Below, piece after piece: positions 50,782-58,896 of a DNA stretch of 64,000 bases. Position 1 is the stretch's first letter; each line of letters opens with the position of its first letter. The translations under genes and the position numbers were made by a program. The DNA is from Mangrovibacter yixingensis (GTDB taxonomy: Bacteria > Pseudomonadota > Gammaproteobacteria > Enterobacterales > Enterobacteriaceae): contig NZ_JAIVKM010000001.1 in assembly GCF_020523985.1 (NCBI RefSeq), forward strand, positions 2,170,001-2,234,000, written 5' to 3'. Under the pieces are notes generated by a model. The model ran no database searches and was not told where the DNA came from. It saw nothing but the letters and a program-made list of their open reading frames with translations.

Positions 50782-51657
50782 ATGGCCAAAGAAATTCTTT
50801 GCGCATTTGGCGTAGACGTTGATGCCGTTGCTGGTTGGCTCGGTTCTTATGGCGGTGAAGACTCACCAGATGACATTTCACGTGGGTTGTTTGCGGGTGA
50901 AGTCGGTGTACCGCGCTTATTGAAAATGTTCAAAGAGAAGAACCTGAAGACAACCTGGTTTATTCCTGGCCATTCCATAGAGACCTTCCCGGAGCAGATG
51001 AAAGCCGTCGTCGATGCAGGCCACGAAGTCGGCGTTCATGGTTACAGCCACGAAAACCCAATTGCCATGACACCCGCGCAAGAAGAAGCCGTGCTGGATC
51101 GCAGTATTGAATTGGTGACAGAACTTGCCGGTAAACGCCCAACAGGTTATGTCGCCCCATGGTGGGAATTCAGTAATGTCACAAATGAGTTATTGCTGAA
51201 GAAAGGAATCAAGTATGACCACAGCCTGATGCACAACGATTTTCATCCCTACTATGTCCGGGTTGGCGATAGCTGGACGAAAATCGATTACAGCAAGCAC
51301 CCTGAAACCTGGATGAAACCTTTGGTGCGGGGTGAAGAAACCTCACTGGTTGAGATCCCTGCCAACTGGTATCTCGACGATCTTCCCCCAATGATGTTTA
51401 TCAAAAAGTCGCCGAACAGCCATGGTTTTGTTAACCCCCGTCACCTTGAGGAAATGTGGCGTGATCAGTTCGACTGGGTTTATCGCGAAAACGACCATGC
51501 CGTGTTCACGATGACCATCCACCCTGATGTTTCCGGCCGCCCTCAAGTTCTGCTGATGCTGGAGCGCCTGATTGAGTATATCCGCAGTCATGAAGGGGTA
51601 CGTTTTGTGACCTTCGATGAAATTGCTGATGACTTCAAAGCGCGAAAACCGCGCTGA
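50782..51657 (+). CDS. HpPgdA-like polysaccharide deacetylase / putative cyclic imide hydrolase
   Basis: NodB-homology (carbohydrate esterase 4) protein of the HpPgdA-like subgroup, 291 residues, no signal peptide, so cytosolic. Metal ligands are visible: Asp12/Asp14 in [20 protein letters not shown] and His86/His90 in [11 protein letters not shown]. Other family stretches are [20 protein letters not shown] and [18 protein letters not shown]. From established knowledge this subgroup includes bacterial cyclic imide hydrolases as well as Helicobacter PgdA. The lack of export and the amidase neighbour favour imide hydrolysis over peptidoglycan deacetylation here (inference). Spacing to the amidase is 11 bases. 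Confidence 0.85.
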   Translation: MAKEILCAFGVDVDAVAGWLGSYGGEDSPDDISRGLFAGEVGVPRLLKMFKEKNLKTTWFIPGHSIETFPEQMKAVVDAGHEVGVHGYSHENPIAMTPAQEEAVLDRSIELVTELAGKRPTGYVAPWWEFSNVTNELLLKKGIKYDHSLMHNDFHPYYVRVGDSWTKIDYSKHPETWMKPLVRGEETSLVEIPANWYLDDLPPMMFIKKSPNSHGFVNPRHLEEMWRDQFDWVYRENDHAVFTMTIHPDVSGRPQVLLMLERLIEYIRSHEGVRFVTFDEIADDFKARKPR

Positions 51658-51752
51658 CTATTGCGAAGTGCTGGCGTAATGGCAGGACAGGTAAATGTTC
51701 TGCCATCACACCAGGCAATGCAGTCTCTAACCCCTGACAGAGTGATAACGCT

Positions 51753-53126
51753 ATGAGCATTTTTAAAAAAATCTCCGTAAATGGCTGGCAGCCACAGCAG
51801 TTAACCATCAGAGATGTCAAATTTGCCACCTGGATTGCTTTTTTCGCCTGGGTCTTTGCCGTCTACGATTTCATTCTTTTCGGTACATTATTGCCAGAAA
51901 TTGGCGGCCACTTTGGCTGGAGTGAAATTGAACAGGCAGAAATTGCCACCTGGGTTGCTGTCGGTGGTGCCGTCATCGCACTGGCAATTGGACCACTGGT
52001 CGACCGCCTTGGCCGCCGTATGGGTATTATGGTTACTGTTGGCGGCGCCGCATTGTGCTCTTTACTGACTGCGGTGGGTGGAGCGTGGGGTAAAGGTGCC
52101 CTGACAGCGATCCGTTCAGTTGCAGGGCTTGGCTATGCAGAGCAGACCGTCAACGCAACTTATCTGTCTGAACTCTACACCGCGCTGGATGATCCCCGCC
52201 TGAATAAACGTAAAGGTTTCGTTTACAGCCTGGTACAAGGTGGCTGGCCTGTTGGCGCACTGGTGGCCTCCGCACTCACAGCAATTCTGATGCCCATTAT
52301 CGGTTGGCAAGGCAGCTTTATTTTCGCCGCTATCCCTTCATTGGTTATCGCTGTCATGTCACTGAAACTGAAAGAGACCCCGCAGTTTCAGGTGCAGAAA
52401 AAAATTCAACAGTTACGCGAGCAAGGCAATGAGCAAGATGCGCGTCAGGTAGCGGCTGATTACCAGGTTGCATATGAAGAGCAGCATCGTAGTGGCATAA
52501 GCAGTGTGTTTCGTGGGCCTTCACTTCGAGCCACATTGGTGCTGGGCGGCGCAGTACTGATTAACTGGTTCGCAATCCAGATATTCAGTGTTCTGGGCAC
52601 CACTGTAATAACCAAAACCCATGATGTGTCCTTTAGTAACTCGCTGCTGATTCTTATCCTCTCAAACCTGGTGGGTTACTGTGGTTATCTGGTGCATGGT
52701 TGGCTGGGAGACCGTATTGGCCGACGCAACACCATTGCTGCTGGCTGGATGATGGGTGGGATAGCGTTTGCTGGCATGCTCTACTGCCCCGATAACTTTG
52801 CCACCATTGTTGTGCTCTACAGTATTGGGTTGTTCTTCCTCATTGGCCCTTACGCTGCAGCACTGTTTTTTATCAGCGAAAGCTTCCCCACTGCCATACG
52901 GGCTACTGCCGGTGCACTGGTTGGAGCAATGGGCCCAGTGGGCGCTATTGTCGCAAGCCTTGGAACTACCAGCGTATTAAGTAACGGAGGCCACTGGCAA
53001 GATGCCGCGCTGTGGTTTGGCGCAGTACCGTGCTTTATCTCCGGCATCATTATTCTGTTTGCCCGCGCACAAGCCCATAACAGTGTTGCGGTGAACGCCA
53101 TGCCAACCACTCAGCCACAGGCGTAA
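51753..53126 (+). CDS. MFS transporter (sugar/aromatic-acid symporter type)
   Basis: Inner-membrane proton symporter, 457 residues, twelve predicted spans. The loop 2-3 signature GPLVDRLGRRMGIMV and its second-half copy GWLGDRIGRRNTIAA are clear; span 1 holds the acidic residue in FAVYDFILFGTLLPEIG, typical of acid symporters. A long central cytosolic loop (about 210-250) is rich in Q/E/R. Ninety-five bases after the deacetylase-like gene and 9 before the SDR, it probably imports the cluster substrate. Confidence 0.88.
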   Translation: MSIFKKISVNGWQPQQLTIRDVKFATWIAFFAWVFAVYDFILFGTLLPEIGGHFGWSEIEQAEIATWVAVGGAVIALAIGPLVDRLGRRMGIMVTVGGAALCSLLTAVGGAWGKGALTAIRSVAGLGYAEQTVNATYLSELYTALDDPRLNKRKGFVYSLVQGGWPVGALVASALTAILMPIIGWQGSFIFAAIPSLVIAVMSLKLKETPQFQVQKKIQQLREQGNEQDARQVAADYQVAYEEQHRSGISSVFRGPSLRATLVLGGAVLINWFAIQIFSVLGTTVITKTHDVSFSNSLLILILSNLVGYCGYLVHGWLGDRIGRRNTIAAGWMMGGIAFAGMLYCPDNFATIVVLYSIGLFFLIGPYAAALFFISESFPTAIRATAGALVGAMGPVGAIVASLGTTSVLSNGGHWQDAALWFGAVPCFISGIIILFARAQAHNSVAVNAMPTTQPQA

Positions 53127-53135
53127 GGAAATCTA

Positions 53136-53909
53136 ATGAAAGTATCAGTCTCTCAACCTGTTGCCGCCATTAGTGGTGCAGCCAGTGGTATTGGCCTGGC
53201 TCTGGCTACTTTGTATGCCAGGCGTGGAGTGCGTGTGATTGCGGGTTATTACCCGCAAGACCCTCACGACGTTGTTGCCGCGGCCGCACAGGTAGAAGCC
53301 GCTGGTGGAGACGCACTATGGTTACCTTTGGATGTCGCTTCAACGGATTCCGTCAACACGTTCATCTCCAGGGGTATAGCCCACTTTGGGCAACTTGATT
53401 ATGTCATAGCAAATGCTGGCATTCTGCGGCGTTCCCCTATTGAAGAGATGAGTGATGAACGCTGGAACGACATGTTAAATGTCGATTTAACCGGTGTTAT
53501 GCGCCTGTTTCGCACTGCAGTACCGCATTTGGGTGCCGATGCCAGCTTAGTTGCCATCTCATCCATCGCTGGGGGGGTTTATGGCTGGCAGGAGCATGCT
53601 CACTACGCGGCTGCCAAAGCGGCAGTGCCCGGAATCTGCCGTTCACTGGCAGTTGAGCTCGCACCCAAAGGCATGCGTTGCAATGCCATCATTCCAGGGT
53701 TGATTGAAACCCCACAATCACTGGATGAACAAAACTCTCTCGGCCCGGACGGCCTGGCCAAAGCGGCGAAAGGTATTCCATTACAACGCGTTGGGCGGCC
53801 TGAGGAAATCGCTAAAGTGATTGCTTTCCTGACCAGCACTGAAAGTAGCTACCTCACCGGGCAAAGCCTGATTGTTGATGGCGGTCTTACCGTCCGCTGG
53901 CCAGACTGA
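53136..53909 (+). CDS. SDR family oxidoreductase
   Basis: Classical short-chain dehydrogenase, 257 residues, cytosolic. Cofactor motif SGAASGIGLALA near residues 14-25 and NAGIL; catalytic Ser in VAISSIAGG and Tyr-Lys in HYAAAKAAVPG. The C terminus LTGQSLIVDGG is typical. The Rossmann acidic position (VIAGYYP) does not show a clear Asp, so NAD versus NADP is uncertain. It lies 9 bases after the MFS gene and 9 before a second SDR. Substrate unknown. Confidence 0.88.
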   Translation: MKVSVSQPVAAISGAASGIGLALATLYARRGVRVIAGYYPQDPHDVVAAAAQVEAAGGDALWLPLDVASTDSVNTFISRGIAHFGQLDYVIANAGILRRSPIEEMSDERWNDMLNVDLTGVMRLFRTAVPHLGADASLVAISSIAGGVYGWQEHAHYAAAKAAVPGICRSLAVELAPKGMRCNAIIPGLIETPQSLDEQNSLGPDGLAKAAKGIPLQRVGRPEEIAKVIAFLTSTESSYLTGQSLIVDGGLTVRWPD

Positions 53910-53918
53910 GGAGGAAAA

Positions 53919-54665
53919 ATGCAATTACAAAATAAACGCTGCGTGATTACAGGTGCAGCCAGCGGCATTGGTGCCGCTATTGCTCAATTATTTGCGAGGG
54001 AAGGCGCGTTACTGGTACTAACTGACTGTAACGGCAGCAAACTCGACAACATGGTAACAGAATGCCAGCAATCCGGCGCACAGTGCTGTGGTGTGGTGGC
54101 TGATGTAGGTGAAGTCAGTGGCGCAACAGCTGCAGTAGACCATTGCCTGGCGTTATATGGCAGTATAGATGTGCTGGTTAATAACGCGGGAATGCTAACC
54201 CAAGCTCGTTGCACTGATCTCACACTGGACATGTGGGAAAAGATGATGGACGTGGACTTACGCAGCGTGTTTTTAGCAACACAGCGTGCACTGCCATCGA
54301 TGCTGGCACAGCGCTCCGGGCGCATTATCAACATTGCTTCTCAGCTCGGGATCAAAGGCGGTGCGGAGTTGTGTCACTACTCTGCCGCCAAAGCTGGCGT
54401 CATCGGCTTTACCAAATCACTGGCACTTGAAGTATCGGCCAGTAATGTACTGGTGAACGCCATTGCTCCAGGACCAATTGAAACACCATTGATTGATGGC
54501 ATTAATCACGCCTGGAAAGAAGCCAAGTCAGCGGAGTTGCCCCTGGGCCGTTTCGGCAAGGCCTTCGAAATAGCCCCCACTGCATTACTTCTCGCCAGCG
54601 AACCGGGGGGAAATTTATTTGTTGGCCAAACTCTCGGCCCTAATTCTGGCGATGTTATGCCCTAA
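53919..54665 (+). CDS. SDR family oxidoreductase
   Basis: Second classical SDR, 248 residues. Cofactor motif ITGAASGIGAAIAQ near residues 8-21, with Asp in VLTDCNGS suggesting NAD preference; NNAGM; catalytic Ser in INIASQLG and Tyr-Lys in HYSAAKAGVIG. GAGG lies 11-14 bases upstream of the ATG. The two adjacent SDRs are distinct in sequence, so they may act on successive alcohol or keto intermediates. Resembles FabG/3-oxoacyl reductases by fold, but context argues for catabolism. Confidence 0.88.
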   Translation: MQLQNKRCVITGAASGIGAAIAQLFAREGALLVLTDCNGSKLDNMVTECQQSGAQCCGVVADVGEVSGATAAVDHCLALYGSIDVLVNNAGMLTQARCTDLTLDMWEKMMDVDLRSVFLATQRALPSMLAQRSGRIINIASQLGIKGGAELCHYSAAKAGVIGFTKSLALEVSASNVLVNAIAPGPIETPLIDGINHAWKEAKSAELPLGRFGKAFEIAPTALLLASEPGGNLFVGQTLGPNSGDVMP

Positions 54666-54676
54666 CGGAGAAGAAC

Positions 54677-54967
54677 ATGTGTGGCGTTTGTGGTCTGCTT
54701 GATAATGGCCCGCAGTGGAGCGATCCACTGCGCCAGGAATTACCACAGCGCCAGTTGCGATTGCAGCAACTGGCGCTGCTTAACCGTACGCTGAAACCCT
54801 GGCACTTAACACTGAGCGAATTTCATAATAGCTGGCTGCTTGCCAGCCCTACAGGCCAGCAAACACTGGTGCATTCTCTGGATATATTGTGGAAGGAAGC
54901 AGAAAAAATGATTCACCAGCCTGTCGACCCACTGAATGATAACTGGTTGGAAACGCTAAGAAAATAA
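54677..54967 (+). CDS. small Cys-starting protein of unknown function
   Basis: I do not recognise this as a named family. It encodes 96 residues with GGAG upstream of the ATG. The N terminus MCGVCGLLD places Cys at position 2 like class II glutamine amidotransferases and also forms a CxxC pair (Cys2, Cys5). The rest is Leu/Trp-rich and helical, with no further cysteine, far too short for an amidotransferase domain. It lies between the second SDR (11 bases) and the CobW gene (about 100 bases), so a metal-binding or chaperone partner role is conceivable (inference). Confidence 0.7.
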   Translation: MCGVCGLLDNGPQWSDPLRQELPQRQLRLQQLALLNRTLKPWHLTLSEFHNSWLLASPTGQQTLVHSLDILWKEAEKMIHQPVDPLNDNWLETLRK

Positions 54968-55070
54968 CCCAAGAAACCTGGGGGTTACACACATCACACC
55001 GCTTGCGATCCACAAATGTGCTAACTCTCCAGGCTAGTGCTCAATACGCTATCACTCAGAAGGCTTTTCA

Positions 55071-56093
55071 ATGCAACATGAAGAAAAACTGCCACTACAT
55101 ATACTGAGCGGCTTCCTCGGTAGCGGGAAAACCACGCTATTGAAAAGTTGGCTTGCCCAACAAAACCTCAATGATATTGCATTGCTGGTTAACGAATTTG
55201 GAGAGGTTGGCATTGACCACCACCTGCTTAATGAAGTAGCCCCCGACACCATTCTTCTTCCCAGTGGATGTGCCTGTTGCCAAATTCGCGGTGAGTTAAA
55301 AACCGCCTTGCTCAACCTTTATGAGCGCCGAACCCGCGGCCTGCTGCCACCGTTCAGCCAGGTTATTCTGGAAACATCAGGCCTGGCCGACCCCGCTTCG
55401 ATATTGTCCACTTTATTGCATGACAGCCAACTTCGTCACCATTTCACCCAGGGTACCATGGTCACGTTAGTCGATGCAGAACATGCCAGGCAGCAGGCAG
55501 ATAACCAACCTGAGTGGCTGGCTCAGGTAAGCGCGGCTGATAAACTACTGATTAGCAAAAGTGACCGGGTGGAGCCTGCACAAGTTGATTCACTGCATCA
55601 GTGGTTACAGCAAATTAATTCGTTGGCAGAACTCAGTGACACTCGCCAGGCACTTGGCGCACCACAACAACTGTTTCAACAAAGCGTTGTTCGGGGTACA
55701 CGTGAGCGGCGTTTTCGCTGGTTGGGGGCTTGTGCCAACGAAGACTTTACCCTAAATGCCACACACCACCATAACGCGCATCCGGTCACACAAACCTGTA
55801 TTATCACACTTCAGGAATCATTGAACTGGCCCGCATTTGCGATTTGGTTATCTCTGCTCCTGCACAGCCATGGTGGTTCAGTATTACGTATGAAAGGTAT
55901 TTTGCGTGTTAGCGGTAGTACCTCACCGATTGTTATTCATGGTGTACAGCATTCACTTCACCCGCCAGTGCATCTGGACGATTGGCCTGGGGAGTTAGAG
56001 AATTCAAAGCTCGTATTTATTTTGCGTGGTCTGGATGCAGATCTTTTACAGAAATCGTTTAACCGCTATATGCAGGCGTTACAGGAGACCTGA
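55071..56093 (+). CDS. CobW/COG0523 family GTP-dependent metal chaperone
   Basis: G3E-family P-loop GTPase of the CobW/COG0523 group, 340 residues, cytosolic. P-loop LSGFLGSGKTTLL near residues 12-24; the metal-binding CXCC motif at residues 67-70 (SGCACCQIRG); the ETSGLADP switch; guanine-specificity motif SKSD. The C-terminal CobW domain contains a His-rich stretch (ATHHHNAHPVTQ). Such proteins deliver Zn, Co or Fe to target hydrolases; the likely client here is the metal-dependent HpPgdA-like enzyme in the same cluster (inference). It ends 3 bases before the next gene. Confidence 0.9.
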   Translation: MQHEEKLPLHILSGFLGSGKTTLLKSWLAQQNLNDIALLVNEFGEVGIDHHLLNEVAPDTILLPSGCACCQIRGELKTALLNLYERRTRGLLPPFSQVILETSGLADPASILSTLLHDSQLRHHFTQGTMVTLVDAEHARQQADNQPEWLAQVSAADKLLISKSDRVEPAQVDSLHQWLQQINSLAELSDTRQALGAPQQLFQQSVVRGTRERRFRWLGACANEDFTLNATHHHNAHPVTQTCIITLQESLNWPAFAIWLSLLLHSHGGSVLRMKGILRVSGSTSPIVIHGVQHSLHPPVHLDDWPGELENSKLVFILRGLDADLLQKSFNRYMQALQET

Positions 56094-56096
56094 AGA

Positions 56097-57293
56097 ATGA
56101 ATTCTGCGGCAATGGTCAATGATCAACTCACATTACGCGTGTTGGGTACCTCTGTCACATTGCTGGAATTATTACGGGTACGTGCAGAACAGGATCTCGG
56201 GATAAAAATAGAGTACCTGTTACATAGTGTGGAAGATGCGCAGCGTATCGCCGTAATGCAACCTGAAAGTTACGATATTTATGACCAGTGGTTCCATAAC
56301 ATAGATTTTGTCTGGCCTGCCCGTGCCATCCAGCCTCTGGAAATCAAGCGGCTAAAATACTGGGATGAAGTCAATGAGCTGGCCAAGCAAGGTACATTGA
56401 GTCCGGATGGTAAAGTTGCCGATGGGAGCGTGCCTTCGCAGCGTCTTTACGTACAACGCGACCTTTCACTCAGTAGCCACCCCAGCAACCTGATAAGTAT
56501 GTTGCCCCTGACCCATAATGCCGATAGTTTTGCCTATCACACAGACCTGCTCCCTGCCTCACTACGCGGTCAACAAGAAAGCTGGGGGTGGTTGTTCGAT
56601 GATGCGCTAACAGGCCAGGTCGCACTACAGGAAGATGCGGCAATGGGTGGTATTGATGCTGCACTGGCAATGCAGGGTGCTGGGCTTGCAAGGTTTAACA
56701 ATATTGGTAATTTATCACTCGATGAAATCGATGTACTGACCAATGCCCTGGCAAGGCTCAATCGCCATGGGCATTTTGCTGCATTCTGGTCCACTCAGGA
56801 CCAGGCTTGTGAGTTAATCGATAACCACCAGGTTGAAGTACAAAGCTTGTGGGCTCCTATCTATTTCCGCCACCACTTCCATCAACGGGGTTACAAAATG
56901 GCACATCCCCGTGAAGGGTATCGGGCGTGGTATGGCGGCATGTCTCTCTCACGTTGCGCTACCGGGAAAATCAAAGATGCAGCCTATGAATACCTGAACT
57001 GGTGGCTGTCTGGCTGGCCGGGCGCGGTTATGGCTCGCCAGGGGTACTATATTTCGAATCCAGAGCGCAGCCGGGCATTCCTTTCATCAGCCGAGTGGGA
57101 TTTTTGGTATGGCGGGAAACCCGCAACAGAAACACTGTTTGATGCACTTGGTGCCCCGTTAATTGCTAAAGGCGAAATACGGGATGGTGGCAGCTATGAA
57201 CAACGCATGAGCCACATCGCCGTGTGGAACTCTGTTATGGATGAACACAATTATCTGACACGGCAATGGCAGGAAGCGCTAAAAATAAAATAA
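56097..57293 (+). CDS. extracellular-solute-binding-like protein without signal peptide
   Basis: 398 residues with the look of a family 1/PotD-type periplasmic binding protein: LRVLGTSVTLLELLRVRAEQ at the start, NADSFAYHTDLLP, AAMGGIDAALAMQG, and a C-terminal YLNWWLSGWPGAVMARQGYY segment. There is no signal peptide: the N terminus is polar, and the cobW stop TGA sits in the same frame two codons upstream, so no longer start exists. No permease or ATPase is next to it. It could be a cytosolic ligand-binding or storage protein; function unknown. It ends convergently with the alcohol-dehydrogenase gene, 179 bases away. Confidence 0.8.
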   Translation: MNSAAMVNDQLTLRVLGTSVTLLELLRVRAEQDLGIKIEYLLHSVEDAQRIAVMQPESYDIYDQWFHNIDFVWPARAIQPLEIKRLKYWDEVNELAKQGTLSPDGKVADGSVPSQRLYVQRDLSLSSHPSNLISMLPLTHNADSFAYHTDLLPASLRGQQESWGWLFDDALTGQVALQEDAAMGGIDAALAMQGAGLARFNNIGNLSLDEIDVLTNALARLNRHGHFAAFWSTQDQACELIDNHQVEVQSLWAPIYFRHHFHQRGYKMAHPREGYRAWYGGMSLSRCATGKIKDAAYEYLNWWLSGWPGAVMARQGYYISNPERSRAFLSSAEWDFWYGGKPATETLFDALGAPLIAKGEIRDGGSYEQRMSHIAVWNSVMDEHNYLTRQWQEALKIK

Positions 57294-57472
57294 GTGGTAA
57301 TGTGCCTGCTGTGAATATTGCCAGGCACTCTCCTTCGTTTGTACCGGCTAAAGGAATTGGTGGTTTTCATTTTGAACGGGAAGTAGCAGACCCGGAACAC
57401 CAGTCTGCCCGGCTATTCTTTACGTTGTCACGGGGGCGATGGCGCGCCAGCCAGGAGGCTGACGCGAAATGA

Positions 57473-58582
57473 TTACGCAACTGCGGGTTGCCCCGCCAGG
57501 AAGCCCTCGGCCAACTGAGTTACCCGCGCAATCGCCTGGTAAAGCGCCTGCGGTGTCACTTTCCCTGGCATATTTTGCATATCGGGCGCGATAACCGATT
57601 CCTGGACAATGGCATCCAGCTCTTCAGGATTAAGGTCGGCAATGTCAGCAAGGCGCAGTGGTACTGCACAGGCATGGGCCAGAGCAATGGCTTCCAGCAT
57701 TTCTTCGTCACTGCGATTTTCCAGCGCCAGCAAGCACAGGTTGCCAAAACCCACTAATAAACCGTGGCCGAATTCACGTGTTTTATCGCAAACAGTAAAG
57801 CCTTCATAGATTGCGTGTGCGGCTGCAGCATGTGCGCCACTGCTCATCAGCGATGTCAGCCCGGCGAACATAAAAATGGCATCCAGCACTTGTTCCAGCG
57901 CAGGGTTGGATTGCCCGGCACGGGCAGCTTCACAGGCTTCACCACCAAAAGTGGCAATCAGGTCATAACAAATACGGCTGTTGGCGCTGGAAGCACAGGC
58001 AATTCCACTCAGTTGGGTATGCTGTTCGCCAATAGCGCGGAATTCATACCATTTTGCCAGAGTGTCTCCCAGGCCAGCCGCCAACCAGCGCAGCGGCGCG
58101 CGTGCCAATAATTCGCTATCGATAATTGCGGCATGGGGAGCCTGAGGCAACGGGTAGAGATCACGAAAATGCCCGTCATCATGGTAACGAATAGTTAAGG
58201 GAGTCACCGCTGCACAAGTAGCAGCAATGGTGGGAACAGTAATAACCGGCACATGTGCCGCAACGCCCACCGCCTTACAGGTATCCAGAGATTTTCCGCC
58301 GCCTACGCCAATAATGACATCAGCCCCCAGAGTTTCCACGCAACCCGCAAGGCGGGTGATGTTGCTTTCGCTGGACTGCCCACCAAACCACTCACAACCC
58401 ACCAGAGTTACGCCACTTAAGCTCAGTTGTTCGCGAATGGTGGATTCGGTGGCCGCAAGGGCCTGATGCCCGCCAATCACTAATGCCCGCTCACCCGCCT
58501 TAGCACATATTTCGCCAAGCTGAGCAATCACTCCCGGCCCCCGCAGTATCTGTGCCGGAAAAATGATGTTTTGAGCGCTCAT
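57473..58582 (-). CDS. iron-containing alcohol dehydrogenase family protein (glycerol-dehydrogenase-like)
   Basis: Group III metal-dependent dehydrogenase, 369 residues. NAD site VIIGVGGGKSLDTCKAVG, PTIAATCAAVTPL; metal ligands in GLGDTLAKWYE (Asp), GAHAAAAHAIYEGFT (His) and EFGHGLLVGFG (His). Distantly like GldA and E. coli HcxA/YbdH. ATG at 58580-58582 follows GGAGAGG; the frame extends 41 codons upstream without family match. It is last in the minus-strand run after the ammonia-lyase, so it may reduce or oxidise the keto or hydroxy product of that pathway (inference). Confidence 0.85.
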   Translation of the reverse strand: MSAQNIIFPAQILRGPGVIAQLGEICAKAGERALVIGGHQALAATESTIREQLSLSGVTLVGCEWFGGQSSESNITRLAGCVETLGADVIIGVGGGKSLDTCKAVGVAAHVPVITVPTIAATCAAVTPLTIRYHDDGHFRDLYPLPQAPHAAIIDSELLARAPLRWLAAGLGDTLAKWYEFRAIGEQHTQLSGIACASSANSRICYDLIATFGGEACEAARAGQSNPALEQVLDAIFMFAGLTSLMSSGAHAAAAHAIYEGFTVCDKTREFGHGLLVGFGNLCLLALENRSDEEMLEAIALAHACAVPLRLADIADLNPEELDAIVQESVIAPDMQNMPGKVTPQALYQAIARVTQLAEGFLAGQPAVA

Positions 58583-58786
58583 AGTACCTCTCCCTAATTT
58601 GTATGCTTGTGTATGACAATAAAAGTAATCGCTCACCGGCCCAAACGCACCAAACTGATGCACAAAATGCACTACTAACGAACAGTTCCCCAAACGGGCA
58701 ACCATGCGTAGATACAGCGCAGGCAGGCAAGCAGCGAATCACTTCACAAGAAGGGTGACTGAGCAGGCGATAACCTTTAATACAAG

Positions 58787-58818
58787 CAAGGGTTGTGCCA
58801 CAACTGGCACAACCCTTG
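58787..58818. terminator. strong hairpin between ammonia-lyase and dehydrogenase genes
   Basis: CAAGGGTTGTGCCA (58787-58800), loop CAAC, TGGCACAACCCTTG (58805-58818): a 14-bp perfect stem. Read on the minus strand it is followed by CTTGTATTAAAGG, not a T run, so it may only partly end transcription before the dehydrogenase gene. Its arm shares TGGCACAACC with the rhmA hairpin. Confidence 0.55.
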
Positions 58819-58854
58819 TGAGAAAAAATAGAGCACGGTTATATTACCAGGCAA

Positions 58855-58896
58855 CTATGCACCATCCCCCGACAACTATGCACCATACCCCGGCAA
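58855..58896 (-). repeat. 21-bp tandem duplication at the ammonia-lyase stop codon
   Basis: Two adjacent 21-base units (58876-58896 and 58855-58875) differ at two positions; each reads TTG, then CGGGG, then ATGGTGCATAG in the coding direction. The first ends in the real TAG stop, the second is outside the gene. Units are seven codons long. Confidence 0.85.

Noticed and set aside
50782-51657. Assignment as an exported peptidoglycan deacetylase
   Set aside because: No signal peptide or membrane anchor, and the neighbours are catabolic genes.
57266-57472. Plus-strand 68-codon frame after the solute-binding-like gene
   Set aside because: Starts inside that gene in another frame, lacks a ribosome site and runs to the convergent gene end.
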